Positions 21,845-34,174 are shown, counted from the first letter of the stretch. The stretch is 64,000 bases of DNA from Linanthus parryae (GCA_023055425.1 JALGPY010000075.1:186001-250000), one strand, 5' to 3'. Notes: generated from the letters alone by a model not told the origin. Numbers and translations are program-made.

Positions 21845-23115
21845 GTGTCAGACTGATTAGACGTTTTTGAGACATTGATTGATTGGATATTAGGAATGGA
21901 TTTGTTATTTATGCTACATGTTGTTTGATACGTGTATGATATGTTACATTTCCTGTACTAGCTTAGAGCATGTCACGCAGACACTAGGTTGGCTCACTCA
22001 CACGAGCAACCGCCTTCGCAATATCCTGGATATGTCTGGGTGTGGCGGAAGATGAGACAGAATCGCGATAAGCGCTGAAAGCCTACGATATGATAAGAGA
22101 TGCCTATCATACGAGCATATGGCCTATGATAAGAGCTAGATGTCTATCTGTAGAGCTAGGAGCCTGTCAGACGGATTCAACTGTCGCATTGGAAATAAGT
22201 TCCAAGGTGAGGTTGGTTATGGCCAATCGAACATGGTTATTACCCCGAACCATGTATAGTCTGTGTAGAAGAGAAAGCCAGATGCGAGAGCTGATAATTG
22301 TTCACAATAGTGTGACGTCGCAGCACTCGGGCTGGTGGCCATAAGGGCTACCGGATAGACATCTGCATAGTGGTCCTTTGCAAGGATAAGACATGCGCTC
22401 TGATCAGAGTCTAAACACTATGGCGCATATTCCCCCCTGAATAACGCGCGCTTATGAGTGACCATGAGGTGATGAGTAGAATTAGTCCCTGGGATTCCTC
22501 ATCGTGTGAGCCTCGTCGATCATAGAAAGATGATTGACACTGTATACCCTTTGTACTTACGTCTGTGTCATGAGGAGACGGGTCGGTGGTGCTACTTTGG
22601 CGTGACACCTTACGGCTATGGATGATTCGGCCTTCCGGACACTGCTGGGAAAGCAGCTGAGCCGAATCTGAGTGACACATGTATGTAAGGAAAGATTCTC
22701 GTTGCATCGCTCTTTATTATCTTCATTGGGCCCACCTACAAGATCTTATGGGATCATGTAGGATATGAAAATATAAAGGAGATGTGGACTCATTGGAGCA
22801 TGGCCTTCGGGACATGGCAGGTGCTCATGATCCACGAGATGACAATCGGAGGAATCTGGGGAATACGAGAGTTACGGAGAGCATTATTACTGTTTTATGT
22901 TTTAAGGGTGCCTTCCTGCGCTGGCTATACGAGTTTGGTATGTGGATCTCCCGAGAGGGTGCCTTCCCATGCTGGCTATACGAGTTTGGTGTACGGATCT
23001 CCCGAAATGCAGGTACTCTCACCGGTCACACGCCACGGCCACACAATACTCTTTTGTAGATGATAGAAGGTTGGAGAATGATGGAGACTAGATGAATTGT
23101 GCAACCCCACTGTGC
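21845..23115 (+). other. Copia-2 3' region between pol and PPT
   Basis: About 1.27 kb without a recognisable domain on either strand. It contains an imperfect 51-bp direct duplication at 22906-23005 (GGGTGCCTTCC and onward, twice) and short repeated CCTATGATAAGAG-type phrases near 22080-22140. It is probably an untranslated trailer. No envelope-like gene is seen. Confidence 0.6.
22906..23005 (+). repeat. Two tandem 51-bp repeats
   Basis: The block GGGTGCCTTCC...GGATCTCCCGAGA at 22906 is repeated at 22957 with a few substitutions. It lies inside the Copia-2 3' region. Confidence 0.8.
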
Positions 23116-23125
23116 GAGTGGGAGA
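23116..23125 (+). other. Copia-2 polypurine tract
   Basis: GAGTGGGAGA directly precedes the 3' LTR and matches the GTGGGAGA plus-strand primer common in plant Copia elements. Confidence 0.8.
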
Positions 23126-23594
23126 TGTTAGCAATTGGTGCGCCCATGTGGGGTGCCCAATGCAATTATCATAACCTTATGGGGTTAGTTGCACTAATGC
23201 ACAAACTAGAGGGATTAGTAGCTAAGGCTCAAACCCTAGGGGTTTATGTGCAAACTTAGGAGAAGTTTTGCCTATATAAGGAGGCAGCCTCCTACATATT
23301 ATATAGGCTATTCTAGAGAATAAAGTTATTCTGTCTAGATTCATACTAGTTGTAGAGAACCCTAGTCTCTCTCCAACTTCATCCAAGGAGGTGGAACGTG
23401 GTGTGAAAATCAGTGTTCGTCCTCGAGATTCACACTCGATTGGTGGGAGCAAGATCAAAGAGGAGGCGCGTGAAAGCAAACAACAAACGATCATCCGCTG
23501 CATTAAGGAGCTTAGGAAGACAAGGTAAACACATGAATATTCCGCTTTAATTCATGTTGTAGATCTGAATGTGTTAGATCCTTCCTGCCCTTCA
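23126..23594 (+). repeat. Copia-2 3' LTR
   Basis: This 469-bp LTR differs from the 5' LTR at four sites (three G/A, one C/A) as read by eye. A TATA box sits at 23273-23280. Confidence 0.95.
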
Positions 23595-23599
23595 GGAAG

Positions 23600-26500
23600 A
23601 AATGTAAATCACGGGAGGTTGAGATACCAAGATAATAGAAAATAATAGAAACCAATTAGCATTTACCCTAATAAATTGTATTAGTCAGTTTGGAACAAAC
23701 ATGTGTACCTAAAAGGACGGAATATGGGAAAGTGCGATTTCGTGGGCTGATTTTAAACTTCATTAGACCCTCGAGTTACATCTCATTAGTCAATCGTATG
23801 AATCTTCTTTATTGTAACGTTCATTCTCTTGAATTATGCTTCAGATTCTGTTTTTCCCTTTAAAGATTCACGAATCAATGAATGGAATTTGGACATCTTA
23901 AGATTCTGAGAACTACGAGTCCAGATGATTTGTGATCCGAACAAATTGTATTTGTAGTTCAGAAATTCATTTGAAAATGGCTAAATTTTTCATTCTGATG
24001 ATCTAAAAGACAGAATTTAGTCAATTCTTATTTTAGTATGTAGGCCGAAATCCACTTTACCTACCTGGGGTATACGTCGTTCTTCTCTTACATACCGAAC
24101 GTGTAAGTTGTACTGTTTACCTGCTGAGGTTTAGAAGGGGTGTCAAAATAAAATAGTCCGTTATCTTAAACAGGGTATTACAGACGAGAGGAGAGGGAAA
24201 GATTTATGTGGTAAAAAGTCCATTTTACCCCTCAAAATTAGATCATCTTCTTCCCAATAGACTTCCATGGCCAGACTCACACGAGGTATCTGGTCGCCAC
24301 CGTGCGGAGGACACCACCATAGTGTAATCTCTGTGACAGTGGTTTCCAGAATGACATTGTATTGGCTGAATCAAACTTTGACTGGGTGGATGTTGCCATA
24401 ATGGAATTACTATGACACCATTGTCAATACTTTGGTTGCATGTTGGACTGGGATTTGTTACTTTGGAGCTGAATAATTCTGCTGTTGCTCTTCTATCGTG
24501 GTATTGTTGTTGATTTCCCCTCTTTCTTAGTCACATTTGGTGTTCACTAATTTATGTGAAAGAAAAGTTGAAGAACAATTTCAATTTTAGTTTGTTTATA
24601 TGTTTGTGAATGCTGAAATTGGTGTAGGTGAATATTGAGGAGGTCTACGGAATTTTCTGAATAGGTTCAAGGATGGCCTTTGTATTGATATTGAAGTGTT
24701 TAGCAGGTATATTATAGAATCGAGTCATTATTCTAGCATAATGCTATGGTTAGTGAATTTATGGTCTTTATATCATAATAGTACTGCTAGATCTTCTCCA
24801 ATTATGACGGAAGTCCCATAGACGAAAAGTAACAATAGCACCAGTTTAGTGTAGGTGGTTTACGGAGAATTTTTACCCACATGACTACTATTTTTCTTTT
24901 CCGTATTTGAATGTTAGCATTCTTCATTGGATTCAGGATATGAATTGATGTTCAGTCACTGATTTTTTTACTTGACACTGCATTATTCATATGCTTTGTT
25001 TCAGTGAAACACATTCCTGATGGATCTGAGTTGAAGTAGCTATTGAATGCTGCAGAAGGCTTGATAAGTGGTCCATCAAATCGGGTTAGGAGGCAGCAAA
25101 TTCATGATTTCCAGTACACGTGTACATGTTTGATACTGCGGTGGCTAACCTTTCATCAAATATCATGTTCCATTCCGCAATCTCACAAATTACATTATCA
25201 ACCAAGAATAATCCAAGGCATTGGACCTTCGGCAGACAACTCTGGCGCCGCTCATTCAACAGCCAAAGCGCGTAATGAACATTTGATACTTTCGATTACT
25301 GAAATTAATTGCATGGTTAGATATTTCTATGAAAAAGTGCATGGTTAGATGTAACATCCAGTCACGAGTGAATTCTTAAGGAAATGTCAAAACCACGGGC
25401 TGATTTAAAGCTAATTTATTATATATTGATTGTGTATGGTAAGCTTCTTTCTCGCACCACTTATACGTCTGAATTTCCTTTTAAATATTATTTAGGTTAT
25501 AGGGAACGAAGAAGCCACTGTAGAATGGGGTCTTATCATTTGGTGTATTGATCTACCATGTTGATTCCTCAAAGGCTCTCGATAGTTTTCACAGGATAAT
25601 CTGTCGTTTCACTAATACTCCGTCTCCACTTGAACGCAGATGAAGAGATGCTACTTATGGAGGTAGCATTATCATCAGCTTAATCCCAAGTTTGTTGTGA
25701 AATTTATCTATCTGTTATTCCTTTTCCTAAATTAGTTAGTTTATATTATGGCTGCATTTGATGTTTGGATGTGGAAGTCTGGTCTATGTTCTCAACACAA
25801 AATATAGCAAATTCTGAAGCTTGGCTTCAAGATTTTTTTATCCTGTTGTAACATCCTTCTACAGAGTATTAGCATGTACGGTAAAAGTAATTGGACTGTA
25901 GTCGCTGAGCATGTTGGAAAAAGCCAAAAAAAAAAAAAACATTTTATCGAGTATCGACCATTATAATGCAAAATGTATGAACTCACCAAGCTTTCCTCTT
26001 CCCATACAGTGGATTTTACTTCACAATAGGTACCTTATAGTTGCTGTCAAACGAAGACATACCTTACCTTATACTCAATAGTTTTTTTCAATCCTCTATT
26101 CCTAAGATAGCGCGCAGAAAGTGGAAGACCATAGAGGATATCCTTGATATGGCCAAGGTGCTTGGGGAAGGAAGCTTTAGCTTCAAAATGATTTTTGCCC
26201 AGCTAGAAGTTTCTCCTCTATAAAATTTTAGTAACTAGCATGCTATATTCATTGTATCAATGGAATTAGTCGGCAGTTAACCAATCATGAAAAACTTCTA
26301 ATCCACATTTGCATGACTGTGCAGGGCATGTCTATAGGTTTTCTGAATTCAAGTAATTGATGAGATCACATTTTTCTCTCAAGCATGTACAATTTAGGTG
26401 CGTACAACAACCATGCGATGGTATTTTGACATATTATGTTGGATAACAAGTATAAAGTCATACACATTTCGAAGGCTATATGACAAACCGATTGGAAAAT

Positions 26501-27689
26501 TTTCGTTTTTTGTAAGATGGGTGTGTATGAACTGAACTCTGAATTTCAGCTTTTTGCTTGTATTTCGGGAGTTTGCATGTCTAAATCAGTATGTCTCCCC
26601 TGCTGAGCTACTGCTACCAACTTTCAGGCTCCCCGGAAACACATTTGCAGATTAAGTAAAAGCCTCAGAAAATAGTTTAACCGGTAAGTTCAGAATGTCT
26701 TCTTCTGTACATGAATACACGCATTCTTGAAGTTAGAGATTCCAAAATTTAGTTTGGAGTTCTTGAATTTAACAAAATCAATATGAGATTTCATAGCTTA
26801 TGAACTTACGATTCTAGATTCTAGAAGGAAGTACACACTTGATGCAATATGTGACCGTGTATTTCTGAACAATGAGCGTATTTGGAGATATTCTTGGAAA
26901 TTCATTGTTTAAACTGTAGATCTTCTTGGAAATTCATTGTATAAACTTTAAAGTTCGTTGGGTGATGGCTGATAATTTAGGATCTAATTCAAGTGAAACC
27001 TGCTCCTTGGATAGCACCGATAATTGGTAGATCTGTATTCTTGGTAGCTCATAGGAATTGGTTTCTATGTGGGTTCATATCACATTAGGCAACTTACCTT
27101 GTCACTACTTCCACTCGTAATTGTTGTAGGAAAATACTTGGCAACATTCCTAGCCACAAATAGCAGCTCATTATAATTGACATCAAAATGTGAGTACTTA
27201 GTTGTGTTTGATCGTCTAATTATCAGCTGATCATGTATTGGTTGTTATTACTAGCGGAATACAGTAACAGAGTAGTAGGATCTGTTACTTTTCTAACAAA
27301 TGTGATCATTAATGCAATGTAAATGGCTCGTGATTGAGGTAGCGTGGATGCTGACTTTGATATTTTAACAGGTATGTAATTTTTGGTCTTTTCCTTCTAG
27401 CGGTAGCTAAATTGTTGATATCTAATAATATCTCTTACACACAGACTTGGGTTTTGAACTTGGGAAATTGGTTACGATAAATTGTGGTACAATTTTCAGA
27501 ATTTGATTGCTTGTTCTCTCTGTTCTTTGCAGGGCCTCCTCATTTCAGTATTAAACCAGTAGTCAAGTAGATTTCTCACTTCTCAGCAATGTCACCAAAC
27601 TTATCTTTCCCGCCAATTTAACCTTTGAAAGATTTTCCCCTCTTGAGCATGGGGGTATTGGGAAGTCGAGGCATACCTACTAAAGCACA
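23600..27689. other. Unassigned intergenic DNA
   Basis: This is 4.1 kb of AT-rich DNA. Open frames are under about 100 codons and show no domain I recognise. Examples are 25043-25348 and 26041-26223; the latter includes MAKVLGEGSFSFKM, which is too little to assign. An A13 run lies near 25926. I see no LTR, TIR or RNA gene here. Confidence 0.5.
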
Positions 27690-28440
27690 ATGATTGGGAA
27701 GTTTGGTCTCGGTTTCTATTCTTCTTACTTGGTTGCTGAGAAGGTCATTGTGACGATAAAGCACAATGATGATGAACAGTATGTGTGTGTGTCTCAAGCT
27801 GGTGGCTCTTTCACCATCACAAGAGACACCTCTTTTGAGAACCTTGGTAGGGGTACCAAATTCACCGCTTCCTTAAAAGAGGATCAGCTTGAGTACCTTG
27901 AGAAGAGGAGGCTGAAGGACCTGATCAAGAAGCACTCTGAGTTCACCAGCTAACCAATCTGCCTGGATTTAGAAGACCACTTAGAGGGAGATTTCTGTTG
28001 ATGAGGATGTAGATGAGAAGAAAAATGAAGAAGGCAAGATAGAGGAGATTGATGAAAAGAAGGAGAAGGAGGGAAAGAAGAAGAAGTGCAAGGAGGTGAA
28101 CCATGAATGGTCTTTGGTGAACAAACAGAAGCCAGAAGAGATCACCAAGGCAGAGTATGCTGCTTTCTACAAGAGCCTGACCAATGCCTGGGAGGAACAC
28201 TTGGCAGTGAAGCACTTCTCTGTTGAGGGACAGTTGGAGTTGAAGGCTGTTCTCTTTTTTCCAAAGAGGATTACATTTGATCTATTTGACAACAAGAAGA
28301 AGCAGAACAACATCAATCTGTATGTTCACCGGGTGTTCATCATTGACAACTGTGAGGAGTTCATGCCCGAGTACATGAGCTTCGTGATGGGTATGAAATG
28401 ACTCAGATGTGCCGATTTCTCGTAGGAAGTCGTTGCAGAG
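27690..28440 (+). pseudogene. Cytosolic HSP90 pseudogene fragment
   Basis: The fragment begins with [20 protein letters not shown] and continues [19 protein letters not shown]. These are the end of the N-terminal ATPase domain of cytosolic HSP90. A stop and frameshifts follow at about 27951-28010, where the PIYLW segment is degraded. An acidic/Lys-rich linker and the middle domain resume in another frame ([20 protein letters not shown] to [13 protein letters not shown], ending near 28390). Degraded similarity to the next codons (DSDDLPLNISRE region) seems to run to about 28440. The N-terminal lid start and the C-terminal MEEVD region are missing. No intron is seen within the fragment and no poly(A) tail follows, so its origin is unclear. 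Confidence 0.88.
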
Positions 28441-28800
28441 GTTCTTGGCAAAGCGCAAAAGACAGGTAAGCCTTTTGGCATTTCAATTATTTTTGAATTG
28501 CATCTTCAAGCTCAATCTTCATCGTGAATTGGTTGTTCTAATAAGTAATTTTGCCAATCTATAAGTTAATTATGCCAACATTTAATCATTGTATGAATCA
28601 ATTAAGCAACTCAAACTAGCTTCTGTGGGAGCATTGAATATCCGTGTTATCTAAAATTTGAGGATCTTATTGAATAGTTATGGAACTTTGCTCCTGTGCG
28701 AATCCATGAAACCGACTAACCTGAACACGAACCATTGTCCTTTGGCAGTGCTGGGGAAGGATGCACCTGGAAATTTAACCTCTATTTTGTCTCTTGCAGC
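28441..28800. other. Unassigned spacer
   Basis: AT-rich sequence between the HSP90 fragment and the WD40-like blocks. It holds acceptor-like pyrimidine tracts but no domain. Confidence 0.4.
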
Positions 28801-29331
28801 CTACGGGGATGCTGGTCGTCGCTCACGAGGATGGCTCTGTGAAGGTTAAGTAGTTGTCAATTTATTTAATTTAAGCTATCTATGTTATTTGGTTTCGGGA
28901 ATTTAGGTGCTGCATTGGAGATCTAATGACATTACTCCAGTAGGCATTCACTGCCTAATATATAGTGAACAATATTGATGATAAATGAGCAAGGGTTTCT
29001 GCTATGCTAAGGTGGCAGCTTCACTCTTTCCAATATAACTTGATTGATATTGATTTACATAAAACCCTTCACATAGATATGAAGACGGATACATTTTTTT
29101 TAGGTAAACTGCCTCCATTTTTTTCAGGGCCTCTGGGCAGTCGACAACTTTGAGAAGTATCTTATCTATGGGCTTGTTAATTATTCTTTTGCTTTTCGTT
29201 TTACAGATTTAGTGGAATAGTGTGCTTCTGAAATCTAACACTACTAACAAAGGAGCCATTTTATCAGTCACCATGGAGGGGACATTAATGTTTGCTAGGG
29301 GTTGGGACAAGGTGGTTAATGTGCAAGTGTG
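28801..29331 (+). pseudogene. WD40-repeat-like exon relics
   Basis: Two exon-like blocks look like parts of a WD40 blade. After TCTCTTGCAG, 28802-28846 reads PTGMLVVAHEDGSVK and ends at a GTTAAG donor. A second block (29221-29331) reads NKGAILSVTMEGTLMF and GWDKVVNVQV before a stop. The pattern G-x-L-hydrophobic-x-H-E-D-G-S-V-K and G-W-D-K is typical of WD40 strands. No complete gene can be built, because a TAG precedes the second block. I infer the relic of a beta-propeller gene, with low certainty. Confidence 0.33.
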
Positions 29332-29390
29332 AGTAATTCAGCAATAGTACTCGTCATGCTTTCCACATATTGGGCTTTGAGTTGATTGGC

Positions 29391-30565
29391 TTTCTGGTAT
29401 TTATCCATAGTGAAGAATTCTTGACCTGAAACACGAAAAAGTTAATTAAAAAAAAAAACAAAACTGTAACCCCAAAATGTTCTTATATTGAATTTGATAC
29501 TCTTCAGTCCTCCAGTCCTCTTAGATTTATGCTACAGATTACTGATTACTGGATTTCGGGAAGTTTTCTACCTTTGAACTCGAGATTTATCCTCTATGGT
29601 TTTTTAAGCGGTAGAACTTGGATTAGGGTGTATGAGTTAATCTTCAATCGAGTTCTTCACTTGAAGGCTCTTAAACCCTAGAGTCGAATTGGTTATTTGT
29701 GGTTTAGATCCTGGGCGTTAGCTACTGTATTTCCCTAAGTCTGGACACTAATTGCTTGAATCTGACACACTCTATTCACATATTCTTCTGATTGTGTGTT
29801 TTTTCTACTCGACTTAACTTCTAATGGGTAGAGAAGCTTTTCCATGAATGATATGATTTGTTGTTATTCCGTAGAAATGCAGCTTATGGTTGATACTTTA
29901 GATTGTTAGAAGCAAAAACATTAAATTAATTCACTCACAAACGGTGACTGATTATTTCTCTGTACATGTGTTGCATTTACCAGTTACTTTCTGGTATTTA
30001 TCCATAGTGAAGAATTCTTGACCTGAAACACGATAAAGTTAATTAAGAAAAAGAGAAACTGTAACCCAAAAATGTTCTTATATTGAATTTGATACTCTTC
30101 CGTCCTCCAGTCCTCTTAGATTTATGCTACAGATTACTGATTACTGGATTTCGGGAAGTTTTCTACATTTGAACTCGAGATTTATCCTCTATTGGTTTTT
30201 AAGCGGTAGAACTTGGATCAGGGTGTATGAGTTAATCTTCAGTCGAGTTCTTCACTTGAAGGCTCTTAAACCCTAAAGTCGAATTGGTTATTTGTGGTTT
30301 TGATCCTGGGCGTTAGCTACTGTATTTCTCTAAATCTGGACACTAATTGCTTGAATCTGACACTCTATTCACATATTCTTCTGATTCTGTGTTTTTTCTA
30401 CTCGGCTTAACTTCTAATGGGTAGAGAAGCTTTTCCATGAATGATATGATTTGTTGTTATTCCGTAGAAATGCAGCGTATGGTTGATACTTTAGATTGTT
30501 AGAAGCAAAAACACTAAATTAGTTCACTGACAAACGGTGACTGATTATTACTCTGTTTATGTCAG
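29391..30565 (+). repeat. 597-bp tandem duplication
   Basis: 29391-29987 (starting TTTCTGGTATTTATCC) is repeated from 29988 with scattered substitutions and small indels. The second copy ends near 30565. No coding domain is seen in it. It is probably a recent local duplication of intergenic or intronic DNA. Confidence 0.9.
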
Positions 30566-31521
30566 AAAGCTTGGGTCCACTGCAAAGCAGAAGCGAGGAG
30601 AAAATCATCTGGTGAACACAGACACCATCGACACCATTTCTTCGTAAAGACCCTCATCGGTAAGACGAGGACTGCAAGGAGTATGGATTCACTTGTCAAT
30701 GAAATGCTCCGTGTTGACAATGCAATTGAACTATAAGAAAGCCAGCACCGACAACTTCAGCCGCAGGTTCACAAAATATAACTCGCTTTCTTAAGATCAA
30801 GAGAATCAAAATGGTCGGCTCAAAAGGTCAGTATATTTCAAATTTGTTACTTATGAAAGTAGTTTACCCTTGTAATGTGTATTAATGCGTCGGTTTATGA
30901 TTTGCTTGCTTCATTCAATACTCAGTTCAATTATAAGGAGAAGGGATAAACAATTTTATACTGACAATATTTTTCTGCTGAGGAGAACTTCTAGAGCAAT
31001 AACTAGGTGCTCGAAAATTGGGCCGAGGTGGATATTTGATGAGTTGGTGTTGGTATTCCTGGTTATGAGTGGGCCATACATTAATCGTAATGCCTTGATT
31101 GTTTTATTATTTTCTCTTGCTTTACTAAGCTTTTATCTTGTTTTGTTGTTCTGGTTCTGCACTCTCTCCCTGAATAGACTAACAAAGGTAGTAGTAACTG
31201 GTAAATGCAACACATGTAAGTTGTTAGTTAATCTCTGTTAATGTTTATATCATACTATGTTCTTACTTAAGTAGTTGATATTGATTTCTGACTACGCAGA
31301 AGGAGTTTGTTTGAGATGCACCTGTTTAAAAACAGCCTGCTGCCATTGTTTTTATAAGGCGATGGCGTTTGGAATCTTATGTGATGCATTTGCATTACTT
31401 GTCCTCTTTTTCTTATCTAATAAATACTTAGTGTATCCTTGATAAACTAGAAGAGATAGTGTTGGATAGTACCACTCCGTTTCTTCTCTTTCTCCCCCTT
31501 ATGAATATTGTCACTATTCAC
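30566..31521. other. Unassigned DNA with one hydrophobic open frame
   Basis: A plus-strand frame at 30885-31241 could encode a 118-aa peptide with a hydrophobic stretch (ALIVLLFSLALLSFYLVLLF). It has no family I recognise and plain intergenic base composition, so I do not call it a gene. Confidence 0.4.
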
Positions 31522-31681
31522 TGGGTCACTTTGACCCGGTGATTTGGATAGCAAAACGAAGTATTTTTTTGACAATTTTTTCATTGTGTTGTAGAATAAG
31601 TGTTACTCTACAATGTCAAGGAAAATTTATCAGAAAATTATGTCGTTTTTGTCATCAAAATTGCCGGGTCAAAATGACCCA
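31522..31681. mobile_element. 160-bp foldback MITE
   Basis: The two halves are imperfect reverse complements over nearly the whole length. The left end is TGGGTCACTTTGACCCGG and the right end is CCGGGTCAAAATGACCCA. The arms meet near 31600 at TTGTAGAATAAG/TTACTCTACAA. Each end also contains its own small inverted repeat (GGGTCA..TGACCC). It would form a hairpin of about 75 bp. The target duplication is unclear (AC on both sides at most), so the superfamily is not assigned. Confidence 0.75.
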
Positions 31682-32393
31682 ACTACGAGTGAAAGTAAAT
31701 AAATAAATAAAAGTACATGAGAATGCGGAGCAGAGAGATGGGAAGGACCTCTGCGGTTCAGGGGAGGTCTCCACCGTTTTCGTCCCTTTAGGTACACATG
31801 CATACTGAACAATATGTATGCAACTATGTGTTAGTCAATGCTTCCTTCCACCATTACTTGAAGAGAGTGAGAAAAATTGAGAATAAGCTTGTGGTTTTGG
31901 TTTGCTCTTCTTGTAGGTTGTGGAAAATGGCCATTCTGCTGCAGTTTGGCATCACAAGGCAGCAATTGAAGTGATCAAGATGGGAATGGAATTGATCACA
32001 TCTTGCCAAGGAACCCACATGGTGCTTCTGTTCAGGTAAGGAGAAGAGATAGTCTTTTCATCATTCCTCCCAATTTTAACGTTACTGAGTCCAGCATGAA
32101 TTGACTCAATGTTCTCATCCGAATTTAGCTTGAATTTTAAGTCTTCGGTTTAAAAATGCCGTGTTTGAACCCAGCTTTGGTGTCTTCTTCACTTTTGTAC
32201 ATGCAGGTAGGTGCATTCGGTGTTCGAAATATTGGTCTCCGGATCGGCAGTAATGGTGCCCACCTAATTGAGGGCTTGCCGAAGAAATTCAAATAAGGGG
32301 GTGTCGTAAGAAGAAGTTGAAGAAGCTGGTGCAATAGTTCACCTCTGAAGAGTATATGATGCTCTATACGTAACCACGAGAGCGCTTTCTCTT
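31682..32393. other. Unassigned spacer
   Basis: No domain recognised. Exon-like patches at 31915-32035 (ending in an AGGTAAGG donor) and 32207-32296 are open but unassignable. Confidence 0.4.
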
Positions 32394-32499
32394 TATTGGA
32401 CTTCATCTAGACTCTGTCACTGTATTGGACTTCATCTAGACTCTGTCACTGTATTGGACTTCATCTAGACTGTGTCACTGTATTGGACTTCATCTAGAC
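32394..32499 (+). repeat. 29-bp minisatellite, about 3.7 copies
   Basis: The unit TATTGGACTTCATCTAGACT plus CTGTCACTG starts at 32394, 32423, 32452 and 32481, with one substitution in the third copy. Confidence 0.93.
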
Positions 32500-32641
32500 T
32501 ATCCTTGTAAAGTATTTTTAGTAGTAATGTCCACGGACACACGAATTGGTTGGTATTCAAAAGACCTTGTAGCAACATCATCGAAACGCAGCCAAAATAC
32601 AAAGCTCGTGTCACGGGCACACCGCGCGCGTGAGCCTAGTA
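32500..32641. other. Short spacer
   Basis: Non-repetitive sequence between the minisatellite and the Stowaway-like element. It marks the last single-copy DNA before the GASA array. Confidence 0.4.
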
Positions 32642-32643
32642 TA

Positions 32644-33784
32644 CTCCCTCCGTTTCGCCAGATTCTTCAAAATTTCCTTTTTGGGTGTTTCGCCAGATTC
32701 TTCAAAATTTCTAAATATGGTAACTTTAAAACTGAAAAAATACAACTATACCCTTTCTTAAAAAACTCAAACCCACCTTTTAATTGGGCTTAACTAACCA
32801 GATTTTATATTAAACCTGATTAATTAAGCCCAACCCAAATGTTCCACCTTTAATGTTTTTAACCTAAATCTAAAAAACCCATCTCACTCCTCCAAAAGCA
32901 CAGCCGCTCATCTCCCTCACTCATCCTCTGCATCCTCTCTTCTCCACTCCTCCCAAACCCATCTTCTCCACTTCTCCCACACCCATCTGCTCCACTCCTA
33001 CCAAACCCATCTGCTCCACAAAGAGACCTCCCAAACCCATCTGCTCCACAAAGAGATGAAGAGAAAGAGAGAGAGGGAGATGGAGAGAGCAGATCGACCT
33101 TCTCCATCCCCATCTCCATCGATCTGCTGCGTCTCCATCTCTCTGTCTCTCGATCTCCTCAACTCCGCCGTCGCCGCCGTTGCAGAACAGTGGGAGGAAG
33201 AAGGTGAAGAGCAGCTTTGTGGTGGATGCGGCGAGGTCGACGGCGGCGGTGTCTTTCGGCGTCCTTGGCAGCGGCGAGGTCGACGGCGGCGGTGTCTTTC
33301 GGCGGCAGCGGCATCCTTACGGCAGCGTCTGCTTTCTTCTTCATATTCTTCTCCTGCTCTTTTTTTTCTCTTCTTTCTTCTTCTTTTCTTCTCCCCATTT
33401 TTGTAGATCTGTTAAATTTTAATTTTTGTGATGTTAAATCTGTAGATCTGTTAAATTTTAATTTTTGTGATGTTAAATATGTAAATCTGTTAAATTTTAA
33501 TTTTTGTGATGTTAAATCTGTTCATGGTGATGTGTTCTTGTTGGTGTTAATCTAAGATGTTTGCTGAAGAAGGTGGATTTGAGAGGATTAAATGTTTGAT
33601 GTTGAATCTGTTCATAGTGATATGTTCTTGGGTGTTCTTGGTGTTCTTAGTCTTAATCTAAGAGGTGAGTGGATGTGAAGGGGTGGAATTAATAAAAGAA
33701 GAAGGGGTAAAATAGTAAATTGAATGGGTTTCTTAATCCCCGTGCCCATAAAGTTTTTGAAGTATCTAAGTGAAACGGAGGGAG
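32644..33784. mobile_element. Stowaway/mariner-type non-autonomous element, 1141 bp
   Basis: Terminal inverted repeats start CTCCCTCCGTTTC at the left (32644) and end GAAACGGAGGGAG at the right (33784). TA target duplications lie on both sides (32642-32643, 33785-33786). CTCCCTCCGT ends with TA duplications are the hallmark of Stowaway MITEs of the Tc1/mariner group. At 1.14 kb it is longer than usual for a MITE. The interior has a subterminal repeat (32651 and 32690), a GC-rich segment (33050-33330) with an open frame, and a 39-bp tandem repeat. No transposase is seen. Confidence 0.85.
33402..33518 (+). repeat. 39-bp tandem repeat, three copies, inside the Stowaway-like element
   Basis: TGTAGATCTGTTAAATTTTA plus AATTTTTGTGATGTTAAAT recurs at 33402, 33441 and 33480 with small changes. 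Confidence 0.9.
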
Positions 33785-34174
33785 TATATTTAATGCTTAA
33801 TAAATATTAAGTGCCACTCATTGTTGTTAACCCTTTAATTTACTGTCCGTGTGGCATTACCTTATATGTAATTGATATTATCATCTGATGACTTCATTAT
33901 TTATATACTTATTTGTGGATGTTGTCCATACGATATCAAATGACGAGGAATGTAATATTAAATCTTTCCCGTAAACTTCCGAAGGCTATTTGTAACATTT
34001 TGTGCTAGAATGGAAATAAATAAATGACTTATATATTTTATGTTGAAAACATGTTAAGTGTCACACGTTTTTGTTCACCCTTTAATTTTCCGTCTATGTA
34101 GTGTCACATTTCTATAATTACTGTTTTGGTGGATAACTTTACTAATACCCACGTTGTATATTTCTTATCTTAAT

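Larger units (their letters stand above)
15638..23594 (+). mobile_element. Copia-2: structurally complete Ty1/copia retrotransposon
   Basis: The 7957-bp element has 469-bp LTRs differing at four positions by eye (about 0.85%). It has a PBS for tRNA-Met, a 1.7-kb leader, an uninterrupted gag-pol frame (17834-21844), a 1.27-kb 3' region and a polypurine tract. A 5-bp target duplication flanks it. All cis parts look intact, but integrase has lost one catalytic Asp. It is unrelated in LTR sequence to Copia-1. Confidence 0.96.

Noticed and set aside
30885..31241. 118-codon frame with a hydrophobic stretch
   Set aside because: No start context, domain, codon signal or neighbouring gene supports it; it is consistent with a chance frame in T-rich DNA.
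33056..33406. 116-codon frame inside the Stowaway-like element
   Set aside because: Low-complexity (GA- and GCC-rich) and overlapped by several other frames; no transposase or other domain seen.
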